From Paenibacillus turpanensis (GTDB lineage Bacteria; Bacillota; Bacilli; Paenibacillales; YIM-B00363): a stretch of 64,000 bases of DNA. Positions 35,256 through 43,967 of this stretch are shown here, piece after piece. A model generated the notes under the pieces. It made no database searches. It saw only the letters and a list, made by a program, of their open reading frames with translations, and was not told the origin of the DNA. Where the stretch lies: positions 1-64,000 of the forward strand of contig NZ_WTLI01000014.1 of NCBI RefSeq assembly GCF_011421635.1, read 5' to 3'. Each line of letters opens with the position of its first letter. Position 1 is the first letter of the stretch. The position numbers and the translations under genes were made by a program.

Positions 35256-38200
35256 TTAGTTGTTAGGGTTCCAGCCCTTCAACACATTCTCGATCGTGTA
35301 CTGCTTCGCTTCCTCGTCGGTAAGCTGTCTTCTCGACTCGTTGACGACTGCACCCGGACCGAAGTTTTTGTATTCGAAGAACCGTGCATCCTTCGCCGAG
35401 AATCCGGACATATCCGTCCAGCCTTCCGGATTGATATGCGCGCCGAGGTACGTGTTCATGTACACAACGCTGGCAATCGCATCCGGGTTGCCGCTTGGGT
35501 GCCACGGACGGCCAAGGTGTACCGTTCCCGCAGCCGCATCGCTTTCCAGACGGCTGTTTAGGATCAAATAGCCGTAAGGCTCTGTAATCATCGTGCTAGC
35601 GGCCGTTACATAACCGTTATTCGTATCGGACCCGCGGTTATAAGAGTAAATTGTACACTCCTCAAATACCGCTCGCGCGCCGCCGAAAATAAAATCGACA
35701 TCGCCTTCGATGTAGCACTGGTAGAAATACTGCGTTCCGCCGTTCGTGTACAGCGTATCCTGGTTTCCGATGAAACGGACGTTTTTGAACGCTTGGCGCT
35801 CACCGCGTGTATACACGGCTACCGCCTGCTTACCTTTGGTGTCCGTATTTTCGTCAAAGGAATTTTCAAACGTCAGGTTTTCCGCAGTAAAATCGTTGCC
35901 GTACAAGTACACACTTGCGCTTCCGCTTGTACCGAAGGTTCCGCCTTCTGGACGCTCCCTGCCGGCATAATTGTCAAACGTGAGGATCGTGCCCGTGCTG
36001 CTTTCTCCGATAAAGGAAATAAACGGCTTATCGGCAGGCACTGTAATCACTTCTTTATACGTCCCATTCTTGATGAAAATTTCCACGCGATCGGTATTGT
36101 CCTTCGGCACCGCGTCTACCGCCGCTTGAACCGTAGTGTAATCGCCCGATCCGTCCTTCGCTACCGTCAGCTTGCTCGGCAGCTGGTTCAATTGCTCCGT
36201 CAAATCATTCACCTGTCTTATCTCGCCGGACACAAGCGTTCTGCCCCGCTGATCTTGAGATTTCGGCGTCTCCGCCGCTACAGCGTAAATTTTACCAGCG
36301 AAATAACCGGTTGTCGATGCCGTTTCCAGCAGCTGCTTCGCGTAGCTTCCGCCCCACGAGTAACCGTTTCTGCGCTCCTCCTCGATCTCTTGGATGGTGC
36401 GCTTAATGACGCCATCGCGGCCGGAGAAAATCGGCAGATTCGTGCCAATTTCGTAGAAGCGGTACCAAGTGTCCGATTTCGTATCCTCGACGAAGTACTT
36501 ACCTTCCGGATCGGCGCTCACATAACGAATACCCTCCAGCTTCACCTCGTCAAACCATTCCAATGCAGAGCGTACAGCCTGCTTGATTTCCGGCGTCTGG
36601 TCCGGACGCGACATCAGGTAACGAACGATGCCCACGGATTCCATTGTCGCGACAGACGGATGCTCGTAGATACGAGCGTACATTGCTTCGTACGTATACG
36701 GGTCATGCTGTCCGCCCCATGCCGTCAGCTTGCCATTTGCTTTGATTTGCGATTTCAAAATATAGTCGAGCCCGGATTGAGCCGCTTTTTCCAAGGAATC
36801 GTAGTACTTCGGATCAAGCCAATCTTGATCGAACGGATATTTTTTATTCAAAATGTCGTCGATCAGATCCAGCACCTTGATCATGGCGCCATCATTATAC
36901 GTGACAAAGTTCGAATACTGGACGCGATCACCTTCAGCGCCACGCTTCGGATACACCTGCGGCCAGCCGCCGGTATCGTACTGCATCGTCAGAAGGAAAT
37001 CGAGGCCCTTCTCAACGCTCTGCTTCAGCTGCTCCTTGCCGCTTTCCCGGTAAGCCTGGGCAATGAAGCGAATCTCGTTCGTCGTTGCGTTATTGTCGAT
37101 CGTACCGAGCTCGGTCACGCCATCCGGTCCAAATTGCGACGTGCGTTTTTCCTTGCCGTCCCAAGCGCGGTCGTACGGCATGGATTTCGTCCAGCCACCG
37201 TGATCCATTTGCCACGAGACATAGTTTTCCGCCTGCTTTACCGCTGCTTCCAAATCGCCGGAGAAGGCCTGCTGCTCTTCCTTCGTTGCTTCCTCCAGCG
37301 GCTCAACCGTTTCAAAAACGACCACTGTATTGCCGTAACGGTTCGTTGCCAGCGCCGCTTTGCCTACCGCAATCTCTTTGGTAAGATTCGGCGTCAGCGT
37401 CGCCCAGCTTCCAGTCGGCACACGTAATGCGATGTCATTATAATCGAATTTGTCGAATTTGCCGTTAAGCGTAACAGCTACCACGCGATTCGATATTGCA
37501 TGCACGCCCGCGATGTGCACTCCGCTGGCCGCTGCATCCCCCGCTGCCGGTGCAATCTTCGCCAGCAGCTCTTCCGCTTCGCCGCGCGTTAACGGCGCCT
37601 TCGCACCAAAGCTGCCGTCCGCCTTCGGCGACATCAGCTTGCCGCCAAGCACCGCGCCAACGATGCCTTTGCTCCAAAGCGGGATGTCTCCGCCGTCGGA
37701 AATCCCCTTCAGCGCGGCATCGTTCGCCTCCAGCTTCAGAAGGCTTGCCACCATCGCAGCTGCTTCCTGACGGGTCAGCTGACGATCCGGATATACGCCG
37801 CCGTCAGGCTCTCCTTGGATGTAGCCGGCCGCTTTCGCCGCCTTCAACACGTGAGCGTCCCACTCGTCAGCGGAAACTTCCCATACGCGGTCCTCGCCGG
37901 ATAGCCCCTTGTACTCTTCTTCATAGTGGAAATTATACGCTTCGTTAATCATTGCCATGAAAGCAATCCGCGTCAGCGGCTGATCCTTCGCGAGCTCCGC
38001 CTCCGAAGCAATAATGCCTTCCGAAGTGAGCTTCTTCATCTGCAGACCGCTTAAGATTTCGGTCAGCTCAACAGGCTGGATCTCAATCTGAACCTCGCCT
38101 CCGCCATCAGGCAGATTGTGGATGCGCAGATGGTCGATGTTGCCGCCGCCGTTCGCCGCTACACCGGTTGCCCGGATGATGTTTGTACCGCCCTTCAGCA

Positions 38201-39650
38201 CGGCCTTTGCCGCCGTCGTTTTGTACTCTGTCCAGCCGCCGGTCGGCAGGAAATCCAGCTTTTCCATGACAACTTCGCCATTAACCTTAATTTCTGCCGC
38301 ACGGTTATCGGTACCGCCATGACCGTAACGGAATTCCAGTGTGTACTCGCCATCGGCAGGCACTTCAGTCGTCCATTCGATAAAACCACCCGGTGCGTTC
38401 GGGTTGTAATCAACGAACCCGCTTCCGGTGAAGCCCGGGTGCTTGTTATCGATTATCGCAGCGGAAATTTCCGCTTCTTCCGCCTCGTAAATCGTATCCA
38501 CGACAGAGTAGACGTGCAGATGATCCACGTTCGCTCCGCCCTCCGGCGCGGTTGCCGTTAAGCGAATCGTATTTTCACCGGCCTTAAGCACAGCCTTAGC
38601 GTTCGTGTAAGCGTAATTTACAAAGTCTCCTGTCGATAAGAAATCCAGCTTTTCTACCGCGGTCTCGCCGTTAACCTTCACTTCGGCATGACGGTTATCC
38701 GGCTTGCCCTGCGAATAACGGAAGCCGAGTGTATACTCACCGTCCGCCGGCACGGTCACCTTCCATTCCAAGTATCCGCCCGGTGTGTTCGGGTTGTAAT
38801 CGACAAAGCCTGTTCCCGTGAAGCCCGGATGCTTGTTGTCCACAACGGTGCCCGAGCCTTCGGCATCCTCCGCCTCGTAAATGCCCGGCTTCGATTCCGT
38901 AGACGCCTTCTCCGCAGTCGGCTCCTTCACTTCCTGTGCCGGCGCCTGAGCAGCCGGTTCCTTCGCCGGTTCCGCCGCTGCCTTCTCCACAACAACCCGT
39001 TCGCCCGTATACGCTTTTAAATTATCAAGATAATGGCTTTTGGCACTGGATCCCGGTGTGTAGGAAACGAAGCGTCCGATCGATGGAGCGCTTTCATAGA
39101 AAGCGGCATTGTCTGCCTTCAATTCGCCGTTTATGTAAACATCGGCCGTTTGCGCCGCCACATCCGCAACCACGGCAATCGTATACCATTGGTTCGCTTC
39201 AATCGGCAGCAGCTCGGTAAAGGTGTCATCCCCGTTCCGGTAGCTTAGGCCGTTATTTTTCGTTTCGATAATGACCGCAGTCTTGGAGCCATCCTCGCTC
39301 TCCAGTCGAATGACCTTCGCCGAGTTTCCAACTGCCGGCTGCATAAAGTCTGCTTCAAAGGTAACCGTTCCCGTTTGCGGCGCAAACGTTTTGGCAACCG
39401 TAATTGAGCTCTTGCCCGGATCTTCCAGCAGAAGGCTTGGATTTGATCCGTTCGGGGCTGTCGCCACCTTTACGGCGCCCTCTTCTTCCTTCACCGTAAA
39501 GCCCTCAGGCTTTGCCCCTGCGGTTGCGGAATTAAAATGCTCATCCAAAAGCTTAACGCTATCCGGTGCTGCTGCCAAAGATGCGCCTGGAAGCAGCTGA
39601 CCTGCCATTGCAGCGATTAAAAATGCAGAAATAATGTTATTTTTCTTCAA
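35256..39650 (-). CDS. Surface pectate lyase-pectin methylesterase fusion
   Basis: A 1464-residue secreted enzyme. Domains in order: signal peptide (1-27, ending GASLAA); concanavalin/LamG-like domain (~28-218); Pro/Ala/Glu-rich linker; two CBM35-like modules (~257-381, ~387-513, each with NKHPGFTG and GFVDYNPN); three SLH-like repeats (~530-700). Pectate lyase PL10 follows (~795-1125, GTIDNNATTNEIRF, GGWPQVYPKR), then pectin methylesterase CE8 (~1160-1464, GNQDTLYT, GDVDFIFGGARAVF, LGRPWHP). Demethylation and cleavage are complementary steps on one substrate. SLH-like repeats suggest cell-wall attachment. The start is TTG 39650 with AGGGGTGG upstream. A cre-like site precedes it. Confidence 0.93.
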   Translation of the reverse strand: MKKNNIISAFLIAAMAGQLLPGASLAAAPDSVKLLDEHFNSATAGAKPEGFTVKEEEGAVKVATAPNGSNPSLLLEDPGKSSITVAKTFAPQTGTVTFEADFMQPAVGNSAKVIRLESEDGSKTAVIIETKNNGLSYRNGDDTFTELLPIEANQWYTIAVVADVAAQTADVYINGELKADNAAFYESAPSIGRFVSYTPGSSAKSHYLDNLKAYTGERVVVEKAAAEPAKEPAAQAPAQEVKEPTAEKASTESKPGIYEAEDAEGSGTVVDNKHPGFTGTGFVDYNPNTPGGYLEWKVTVPADGEYTLGFRYSQGKPDNRHAEVKVNGETAVEKLDFLSTGDFVNYAYTNAKAVLKAGENTIRLTATAPEGGANVDHLHVYSVVDTIYEAEEAEISAAIIDNKHPGFTGSGFVDYNPNAPGGFIEWTTEVPADGEYTLEFRYGHGGTDNRAAEIKVNGEVVMEKLDFLPTGGWTEYKTTAAKAVLKGGTNIIRATGVAANGGGNIDHLRIHNLPDGGGEVQIEIQPVELTEILSGLQMKKLTSEGIIASEAELAKDQPLTRIAFMAMINEAYNFHYEEEYKGLSGEDRVWEVSADEWDAHVLKAAKAAGYIQGEPDGGVYPDRQLTRQEAAAMVASLLKLEANDAALKGISDGGDIPLWSKGIVGAVLGGKLMSPKADGSFGAKAPLTRGEAEELLAKIAPAAGDAAASGVHIAGVHAISNRVVAVTLNGKFDKFDYNDIALRVPTGSWATLTPNLTKEIAVGKAALATNRYGNTVVVFETVEPLEEATKEEQQAFSGDLEAAVKQAENYVSWQMDHGGWTKSMPYDRAWDGKEKRTSQFGPDGVTELGTIDNNATTNEIRFIAQAYRESGKEQLKQSVEKGLDFLLTMQYDTGGWPQVYPKRGAEGDRVQYSNFVTYNDGAMIKVLDLIDDILNKKYPFDQDWLDPKYYDSLEKAAQSGLDYILKSQIKANGKLTAWGGQHDPYTYEAMYARIYEHPSVATMESVGIVRYLMSRPDQTPEIKQAVRSALEWFDEVKLEGIRYVSADPEGKYFVEDTKSDTWYRFYEIGTNLPIFSGRDGVIKRTIQEIEEERRNGYSWGGSYAKQLLETASTTGYFAGKIYAVAAETPKSQDQRGRTLVSGEIRQVNDLTEQLNQLPSKLTVAKDGSGDYTTVQAAVDAVPKDNTDRVEIFIKNGTYKEVITVPADKPFISFIGESSTGTILTFDNYAGRERPEGGTFGTSGSASVYLYGNDFTAENLTFENSFDENTDTKGKQAVAVYTRGERQAFKNVRFIGNQDTLYTNGGTQYFYQCYIEGDVDFIFGGARAVFEECTIYSYNRGSDTNNGYVTAASTMITEPYGYLILNSRLESDAAAGTVHLGRPWHPSGNPDAIASVVYMNTYLGAHINPEGWTDMSGFSAKDARFFEYKNFGPGAVVNESRRQLTDEEAKQYTIENVLKGWNPNN

Positions 39651-39764
39651 CGTTTTTCCACCCCTGGTTTCGTATTGTAACAAGCGTTCCTTGGAGTCTT
39701 ACAAAGCTGCCTGACTACATGACGATGACGAAGACGCTGCTTTCACCCCCATATTCCAACTGTA

Positions 39765-39779
39765 TTGGAAACGCTTTAT
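39765..39779 (-). promoter_or_regulatory. cre-like CcpA site before the pectinase gene
   Basis: TTGGAAACGCTTTAT fits the catabolite-responsive element WTGNAANCGNWNNCW with one mismatch, 115 bases upstream of the TTG start. Carbon catabolite repression is expected for such a gene. Confidence 0.45.
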
Positions 39780-40050
39780 TTTCCTGCTGTATGTTTGAGG
39801 TTACCCCACGAAAAACGGATCGTCAACACGTGTCAGCAATGACCTAAACAAATGATTATCGTGATTATGGCAGGAAAATTGCAGAGGCGTGGCGGTCCGT
39901 TCACAAGAAGGGAGTGAACCTTTAGGTCAGAACAACGACATTCGTTCACCTTAACGGGTTGGCTGTGATGTTGAATGAGGAACCCTGAATGATTGCCAAA
40001 AAAGGGGATGAGTAAAGTGAAGGCTGCATCGGGCCGAGTGATGGGAAAAT
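39780..40050. other. Intergenic stretch, no gene seen
   Basis: Together with the pectinase upstream region this gives about 500 bases without a convincing gene. The short frames in it are broken or lack a ribosome-binding site. It holds a small GTTCAC/GTGAAC inverted repeat near 39899-39919 and presumably the pectinase promoter region. Confidence 0.4.
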
Positions 40051-40091
40051 AACAAAGAGACGCCGGCAGGGCGAGCCGGCGTCTCTTTGTT
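40051..40091. terminator. Terminator of the permease gene
   Basis: A 17-bp perfect stem: AACAAAGAGACGCCGGC with GCCGGCGTCTCTTTGTT, 8-base loop. Confidence 0.85.
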
Positions 40092-40155
40092 GATGCCCGG
40101 GAGTCTGCCCGGGCGATTTGGGTAAGCGGGCGAGGGGGAGTGTTCCTCGCCCGGG

Positions 40156-41556
40156 CTACATGAGGAGCATGGCGGCGAGCGTCGTCGCCAATAAGCCGAT
40201 GACTACCGGCTTCAGGTTCCGCCGCGCCAGCTCGAAGGGGCTTACGCCGCAGATGGCGGCGACTGGGATAAGCGCCCATGGGATCAGCGTCCCGCCGCCT
40301 ACCCAAATGGCGGCCACCTGTCCCAAGGCGGTAAGCGTCGCCGCTCCGCCGCCAACGGCTCCCGCAAACATTTGCGCGATCGATCCGGCCAATGAAATGC
40401 CCGAGAAGCCGGACCCGTCCAGGCCGGTAATCGCGCCGATCACGGTAAGCGTCACAGCGGCAACCGCCTCGTTGAGCGGCACGTTCTCGGCAAGGGCAAC
40501 GCCCAGATCATTCACGATCCCATGCGAGCCTGCCGGAAGCTGCTCGCCGTATAACGAGGTGAAGGCGGCGTCCCCCAGATAGAAGAAGGCCGCGATCGGA
40601 ATCACAGGGCCGAACACCTTAAAGCCGAATTGGAAGCCCTCGATTAAGTAGGATGTCGTCTGCTCCAGCCCTTGGCTGCGGTGCGCTAGCAGGGCGACGG
40701 CAATCAGAATAACGATTGCCGTCCCTCCGACTAAAGCCGTGGCGTCGCCTCCCTGCAGCTTAAATGCCAGCATGCATGCCACATCAACGGCAAACAGCAG
40801 CGGTACGAAGATCGCCGCAGCAATTTTCGCCCGCCGGGAAAGCAGCTCCGGCTGAACCTCGAGCTGCTGGGGTGCAGCGGCCGTCTGCTCCACCAGTCCG
40901 TCGTTCCATCTGCCATTCTTAATATCGCTGCGCATCATCCAAAATGCCGCAATCGTCGTGACAGCACCCATAATGATGACAAGCGGAATGCTCGCCTCCA
41001 TCACTTCTCCGACGGGAATGCCCGCCGCATCGGCCGTCAGCTTCGGCGCCCCTTGAATAATATAGTCACCGGATAACGCGATGCCATGCCCAAATAAGTT
41101 CATAGCCACCGCTGCACCCAGCGCCGGAAGCCCTGCCCGAGCTGCAGCCGGCAAAAGCACGGCGCCGATCAACGCTACCGCCGGAGACGGCCAGAAGAAC
41201 AGGGAGGTGATCATCATTAGGAGACCGATCACCCAAAAAGCCTGCCCCGGCGTACGTATGAAATACGTAAACGGCCTTACCATCATTTCATTTACACCGG
41301 TTCTTATCAGGACCCGACTCATCGCCACGACGATGGAGATGATGAAAATCGTGGCAATCAGCTCTTTTGTTGCGTAAATAAAGCTGTTAAAAATACCGGA
41401 TACGGATCCGCTTAAGCTTTCCGTTGCAATAAACCCAAGCGCAAATATTCCGACAATGCATATCATGCTCGTGTCGCGCCTTTTGACCAGCAGCGCCACA
41501 ATGAAAATAATAAAAATTAAGTATACCCAGTGCAGCGAGGTCAGTTGTACAACCAA
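40156..41556 (-). CDS. Ion-transporter-like permease, ~12 membrane segments
   Basis: A hydrophobic protein of about 466 residues with roughly 12 membrane segments. It has two similar halves, each with a re-entrant-like Ser/Gly-rich loop (FGHGIALSGDYIIQG; TGLDGSGFSGISLAGSIAQM). This resembles the ion transporter superfamily (CitMHS, GntP, C4-dicarboxylate carriers), but I cannot name a family or substrate. The best start is TTG 41556, with GAGAGGG eight bases upstream; GTG 41565 overlaps that site. The ribosome-binding site lies in a large hairpin. Confidence 0.7.
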   Translation of the reverse strand: MVVQLTSLHWVYLIFIIFIVALLVKRRDTSMICIVGIFALGFIATESLSGSVSGIFNSFIYATKELIATIFIISIVVAMSRVLIRTGVNEMMVRPFTYFIRTPGQAFWVIGLLMMITSLFFWPSPAVALIGAVLLPAAARAGLPALGAAVAMNLFGHGIALSGDYIIQGAPKLTADAAGIPVGEVMEASIPLVIIMGAVTTIAAFWMMRSDIKNGRWNDGLVEQTAAAPQQLEVQPELLSRRAKIAAAIFVPLLFAVDVACMLAFKLQGGDATALVGGTAIVILIAVALLAHRSQGLEQTTSYLIEGFQFGFKVFGPVIPIAAFFYLGDAAFTSLYGEQLPAGSHGIVNDLGVALAENVPLNEAVAAVTLTVIGAITGLDGSGFSGISLAGSIAQMFAGAVGGGAATLTALGQVAAIWVGGGTLIPWALIPVAAICGVSPFELARRNLKPVVIGLLATTLAAMLLM

Positions 41557-41562
41557 CAAAAT

Positions 41563-41619
41563 CACCCTCTCGCGAGATGCAATATAGAAATTTCTATATC
41601 GTATGCTTGCGAGAGGGTG
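41563..41619 (-). promoter_or_regulatory. Hairpin hiding the permease ribosome-binding site
   Basis: In the mRNA CACCCTCTCGC (from 41609-41619) pairs with GCGAGAGGGTG (41563-41573), which contains the Shine-Dalgarno GAGAGGG. Between them is an 18-bp perfect palindrome, ATATAGAAATTTCTATAT (41582-41599). Folded, ribosome binding would be blocked. The palindrome could equally be a DNA operator. Confidence 0.6.
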
Positions 41620-41662
41620 GGCGTTCGCTCATAAGGTCCGGCTTTCCTCTACCGATTTACGT

Positions 41663-41881
41663 TTATTTTCCCTTGGCAGCCATCTGCCACTGATTGTTGT
41701 TAAGAACAGGTAAGCTCTTCATGCTTTTCTCCATCGGCGATTGGCATCTCCAGCAGGTCGGAATGGTTTCGAATGAAAAATCCTCTCTCATCCACCCATT
41801 GCAATCATCCTGCGTACAAGACCAAACGGCGGTCATTTGGTTCGGAATTTCCTCAGCCTGATTTTTTTTCGAGTAATACAT
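41663..41881 (-). CDS. ydjO: Cold-inducible protein YdjO-like
   Basis: A 72-residue protein matching the YdjO family of cold-inducible Bacillales proteins. It has two Cys-containing motifs, WSCTQDDCNGWMREDF and PTCWRCQSPM, likely binding one zinc. It ends with a short basic tail. AGAGGGGG precedes ATG 41881. Its leader carries a terminator-like hairpin related to the one before csp. The function of the family is not known beyond cold induction in Bacillus. Confidence 0.85.
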   Translation of the reverse strand: MYYSKKNQAEEIPNQMTAVWSCTQDDCNGWMREDFSFETIPTCWRCQSPMEKSMKSLPVLNNNQWQMAAKGK

Positions 41882-41932
41882 GTAGGAACGCCCCCTCTTT
41901 TAAGATCAATCCACCGCTGACCGAAAACGCCT

Positions 41933-41995
41933 AAAAACAAAAAATCACATACCGTAAAGTAACCTTAAAAACAGTAGTCCCTTTACTATATGTGA
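41933..41995 (-). promoter_or_regulatory. Structured leader RNA of ydjO
   Basis: TCACATA (41989-41995) pairs with TATGTGA (41945-41951). Inside it GTAAAG (41981-41986) pairs with CTTTAC (41954-41959), and the helix is followed by TTTTTTGTTTTT, as in a terminator. The 5' core TCACATAT-AGTAAAGGG matches the csp leader core TCACATAT-TGCAGAGGG at 14 of 17 positions. Confidence 0.7.
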
Positions 41996-42026
41996 ATTTA
42001 TCCTGATATATGGTCACAGCTTCTTT

Positions 42027-42056
42027 ATTATACCATGGCAAAAGGGTTAGGATCAA
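42027..42056 (-). promoter_or_regulatory. Sigma-A promoter of ydjO
   Basis: TTGATC (42051-42056), an 18-bp spacer and TATAAT (42027-42032) on the minus strand. This gives a leader of about 140 nucleotides. Confidence 0.7.
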
Positions 42057-42136
42057 ATGAAAAGGCAATGTATTTTCCCAGGAACAGAAGAAGCCCCGGA
42101 CTAGCCGGGACTCCACTCCAAAAACCGCTGTGCCGC

Positions 42137-42898
42137 CTATCGATCGGATTGCAGCCTGCGGATTCTTTTCATATATCGGTCTACCTTCCGGTAACGTCCG
42201 CGATCCTGATGATGCTTGAACAAATCGTAAAACGGATTCGTGTTTACTTCAATAATCCAAATTTTTTTGTTCGTGTCAATCGCCAGATCAATCCCCAGCC
42301 GGCGGCAGTTTTTGAATTTACGGTTAAACTGCCGCGCAGTTGCAAATCCGAGCGAGCGCATTTCTTTACGAATCCGCCTAATATCCGCTTCATTCCAACC
42401 GATACTGCGCAGCGATTTGCTTAGCCCAATCGGCTCTCCGCCGTTATTAAAGTTCGTCACAACGCGGTTACCGGTCGCCATTTTCCCGATAATACCCATG
42501 AACTCCCATTTGCTGCCGGGCTTTAGCATAAGCAAACGGTAATCAATGGCACGGCCTTTCACGCGGATCAGCCGAATCCCCTTCTGGATCAAATATTTCC
42601 GGTTACCCGTATGCCGGAATACCGTTCGCCGAATGCGTGATTTTGAAACATGAAAAGATCGTCTTTCCTTTTGCACATAGTAGCTTTTCTTTCTGCGTGA
42701 GACCTTCATAATATTATTCCCAAACGACCCAAATACTGGCTTAATAAATACCGTGCGATACCGCCCCAGGTATCTTTTCAAACTTCTTCTTGTTAACATA
42801 TTGGTTGGAGGGAGATGGCGGGAAACCTTCCGACTTCCAATTAACCCAAGGTGTCTTTTCCATTTGTTCTTTACATGCCACTGCTTTTTCCGTAACAA
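42137..42898 (-). CDS. YheC/YheD family endospore coat-associated protein
   Basis: A 253-residue, strongly basic protein of the YheC/YheD family, an ATP-grasp-like fold found on the spore coat. It shows VFIKPVFGSFGNNIMKV (nucleotide-binding loop), YLIQKGIRLIRVKGRAIDYRLLM in part, then GIDLAIDTNKKIWIIEVNTNPFY, the ATP-grasp metal-binding end. The start is TTG 42898 with GGGAGG nine bases upstream. It is transcribed divergently from the gene at 43171. Confidence 0.85.
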   Translation of the reverse strand: MLRKKQWHVKNKWKRHLGLIGSRKVSRHLPPTNMLTRRSLKRYLGRYRTVFIKPVFGSFGNNIMKVSRRKKSYYVQKERRSFHVSKSRIRRTVFRHTGNRKYLIQKGIRLIRVKGRAIDYRLLMLKPGSKWEFMGIIGKMATGNRVVTNFNNGGEPIGLSKSLRSIGWNEADIRRIRKEMRSLGFATARQFNRKFKNCRRLGIDLAIDTNKKIWIIEVNTNPFYDLFKHHQDRGRYRKVDRYMKRIRRLQSDR

Positions 42899-43170
42899 AT
42901 CTATAAACCTCCCATCGCCTCTTCGGATTGGTTCATCCCTTTATGGATATTCCGCAACTCCGCGAAGCGTATGGACGGACTGTCTACTGCATTTGTCCCG
43001 ATTTGGGAATCATTCGGGGATTTTCGACAACTCTTTTCATGGGGAAGAGCCAAGCGATTTCCGGCGGGGAAATTTTTGCCTATGATTTGGAACATTATTC
43101 GCTTTCGATTCGTATAGTAAGTAGCCGTTTCGTTTTGCCTGTTATTAACGAATGGGAGAGAGGTTTTCTT

Positions 43171-43638
43171 ATGAGTCCGAAACGAATCGTCATTGTCTGC
43201 ACACTAGCCATTATCATTACCATCAGCGCCGGCAACCGCGAGCTGGAAAATGGCGTGAGCGCATGGACGGCCCTCGGCATAAACGATAGCGCCAGCACCG
43301 ATGAAGCCGATGCAAAAGCCAGAGCTAGCGGGGTTGCTTCCCCAGCATCCGAGAAAAACAATACGAACCATGAACATAACCTGTTTTATGAATTAGTAGG
43401 AAAAGCGACGGAAGAAGAGGTGCGGGATGCCCTATACAACGGTCATTCTTTAGCCGAGTTGGTGGAACAGAACAGTCAGGACCCGCGGCAGCTCGTCCAG
43501 CTGCAAGTGGCTCAGCTGCAGGAGCAGCTCATCTCGCGCGTGCGGCAGGGAACGCTTTCATTGGAGGAGTTCCGGGCCATACAGCCGGAGCTTGAGTCCT
43601 TGATTACGGAAAGCGTGAACCGGAAGATGGTCGGCTGA
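43171..43638 (+). CDS. Exported or membrane-anchored helical protein
   Basis: A 155-residue protein with an N-terminal hydrophobic segment (IVIVCTLAIIITISAG). A low-complexity Ala/Ser/Asp stretch and a helical C-terminal domain (ATEEEVRDALYNGHSLAELVEQ..., TLSLEEFRAIQPELESLI) follow. The domain resembles small secreted helical proteins with 'LGLT/SLAELAE' patterns, of unknown role. ATG 43171 has GAGAGAGG upstream. The frame is open for 81 more codons, which lack a ribosome-binding site. Confidence 0.6.
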   Translation: MSPKRIVIVCTLAIIITISAGNRELENGVSAWTALGINDSASTDEADAKARASGVASPASEKNNTNHEHNLFYELVGKATEEEVRDALYNGHSLAELVEQNSQDPRQLVQLQVAQLQEQLISRVRQGTLSLEEFRAIQPELESLITESVNRKMVG

Positions 43639-43671
43639 GTAAGTCAGCGACACCACATCAATTACATAGAA

Positions 43672-43700
43672 AACCCGGCCGATTGGGCCGGGTTCTTCTT
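43672..43700 (+). terminator. Terminator
   Basis: AACCCGGCC pairs with GGCCGGGTT around GATTG, then CTTCTT. Confidence 0.75.
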
Positions 43701-43713
43701 GTCTTACGACCGT

Positions 43714-43750
43714 TAAAAATAGAAGCACCCAGCTTTAGAAGCTGGATGCT
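43714..43750 (-). terminator. Terminator of a YjcZ gene
   Basis: On the minus strand AGCATCCAGCT pairs with AGCTGGGTGCT, then TCTATTTTT. Confidence 0.8.
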
Positions 43751-43766
43751 TTATGGTGAAGTTCAA

Positions 43767-43862
43767 TTAAAATGCGAATACTGTACGGCTGATGATAACC
43801 AGAAGAATGAAAAGAACCAAGATCGTACCTGTATTTGTCCAACCTGCACCTACTGCTGACAT
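43767..43862 (-). CDS. YjcZ family small spore membrane protein, 31 aa
   Basis: A tiny protein with the YjcZ layout: a short Gly-rich head (MSAVGAGWTNTG) and a single membrane helix TILVLFILLVIISRTVFAF. AAGGAGG precedes ATG by 9 bases. Two related genes lie at 51063-51188 and 51235-51342 with nearly the same helix. Family members are made during sporulation in Bacillus; their exact role is unclear. Confidence 0.85.
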   Translation of the reverse strand: MSAVGAGWTNTGTILVLFILLVIISRTVFAF

Positions 43863-43967
43863 TGTGCATTACCTCCTTGAATGTCTTTGTTTTTCCTTAC
43901 GCTACATCCTATGGCGGGCAGCATTCGGGGGTATAGACGTTTGCACCGGTCCATCCGCCTAATTTTG

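Noticed and set aside
35793..37427. A 544-codon open frame antisense to the pectinase gene
   Set aside because: It lies fully inside a gene with clear domains, has no start context and shows no recognisable domain.
42901..43095. A 64-codon minus-strand frame upstream of the YheC/D gene
   Set aside because: No ribosome-binding site of its own, atypical composition, and it overlaps the divergent upstream region; its end merely contains the YheC/D Shine-Dalgarno.
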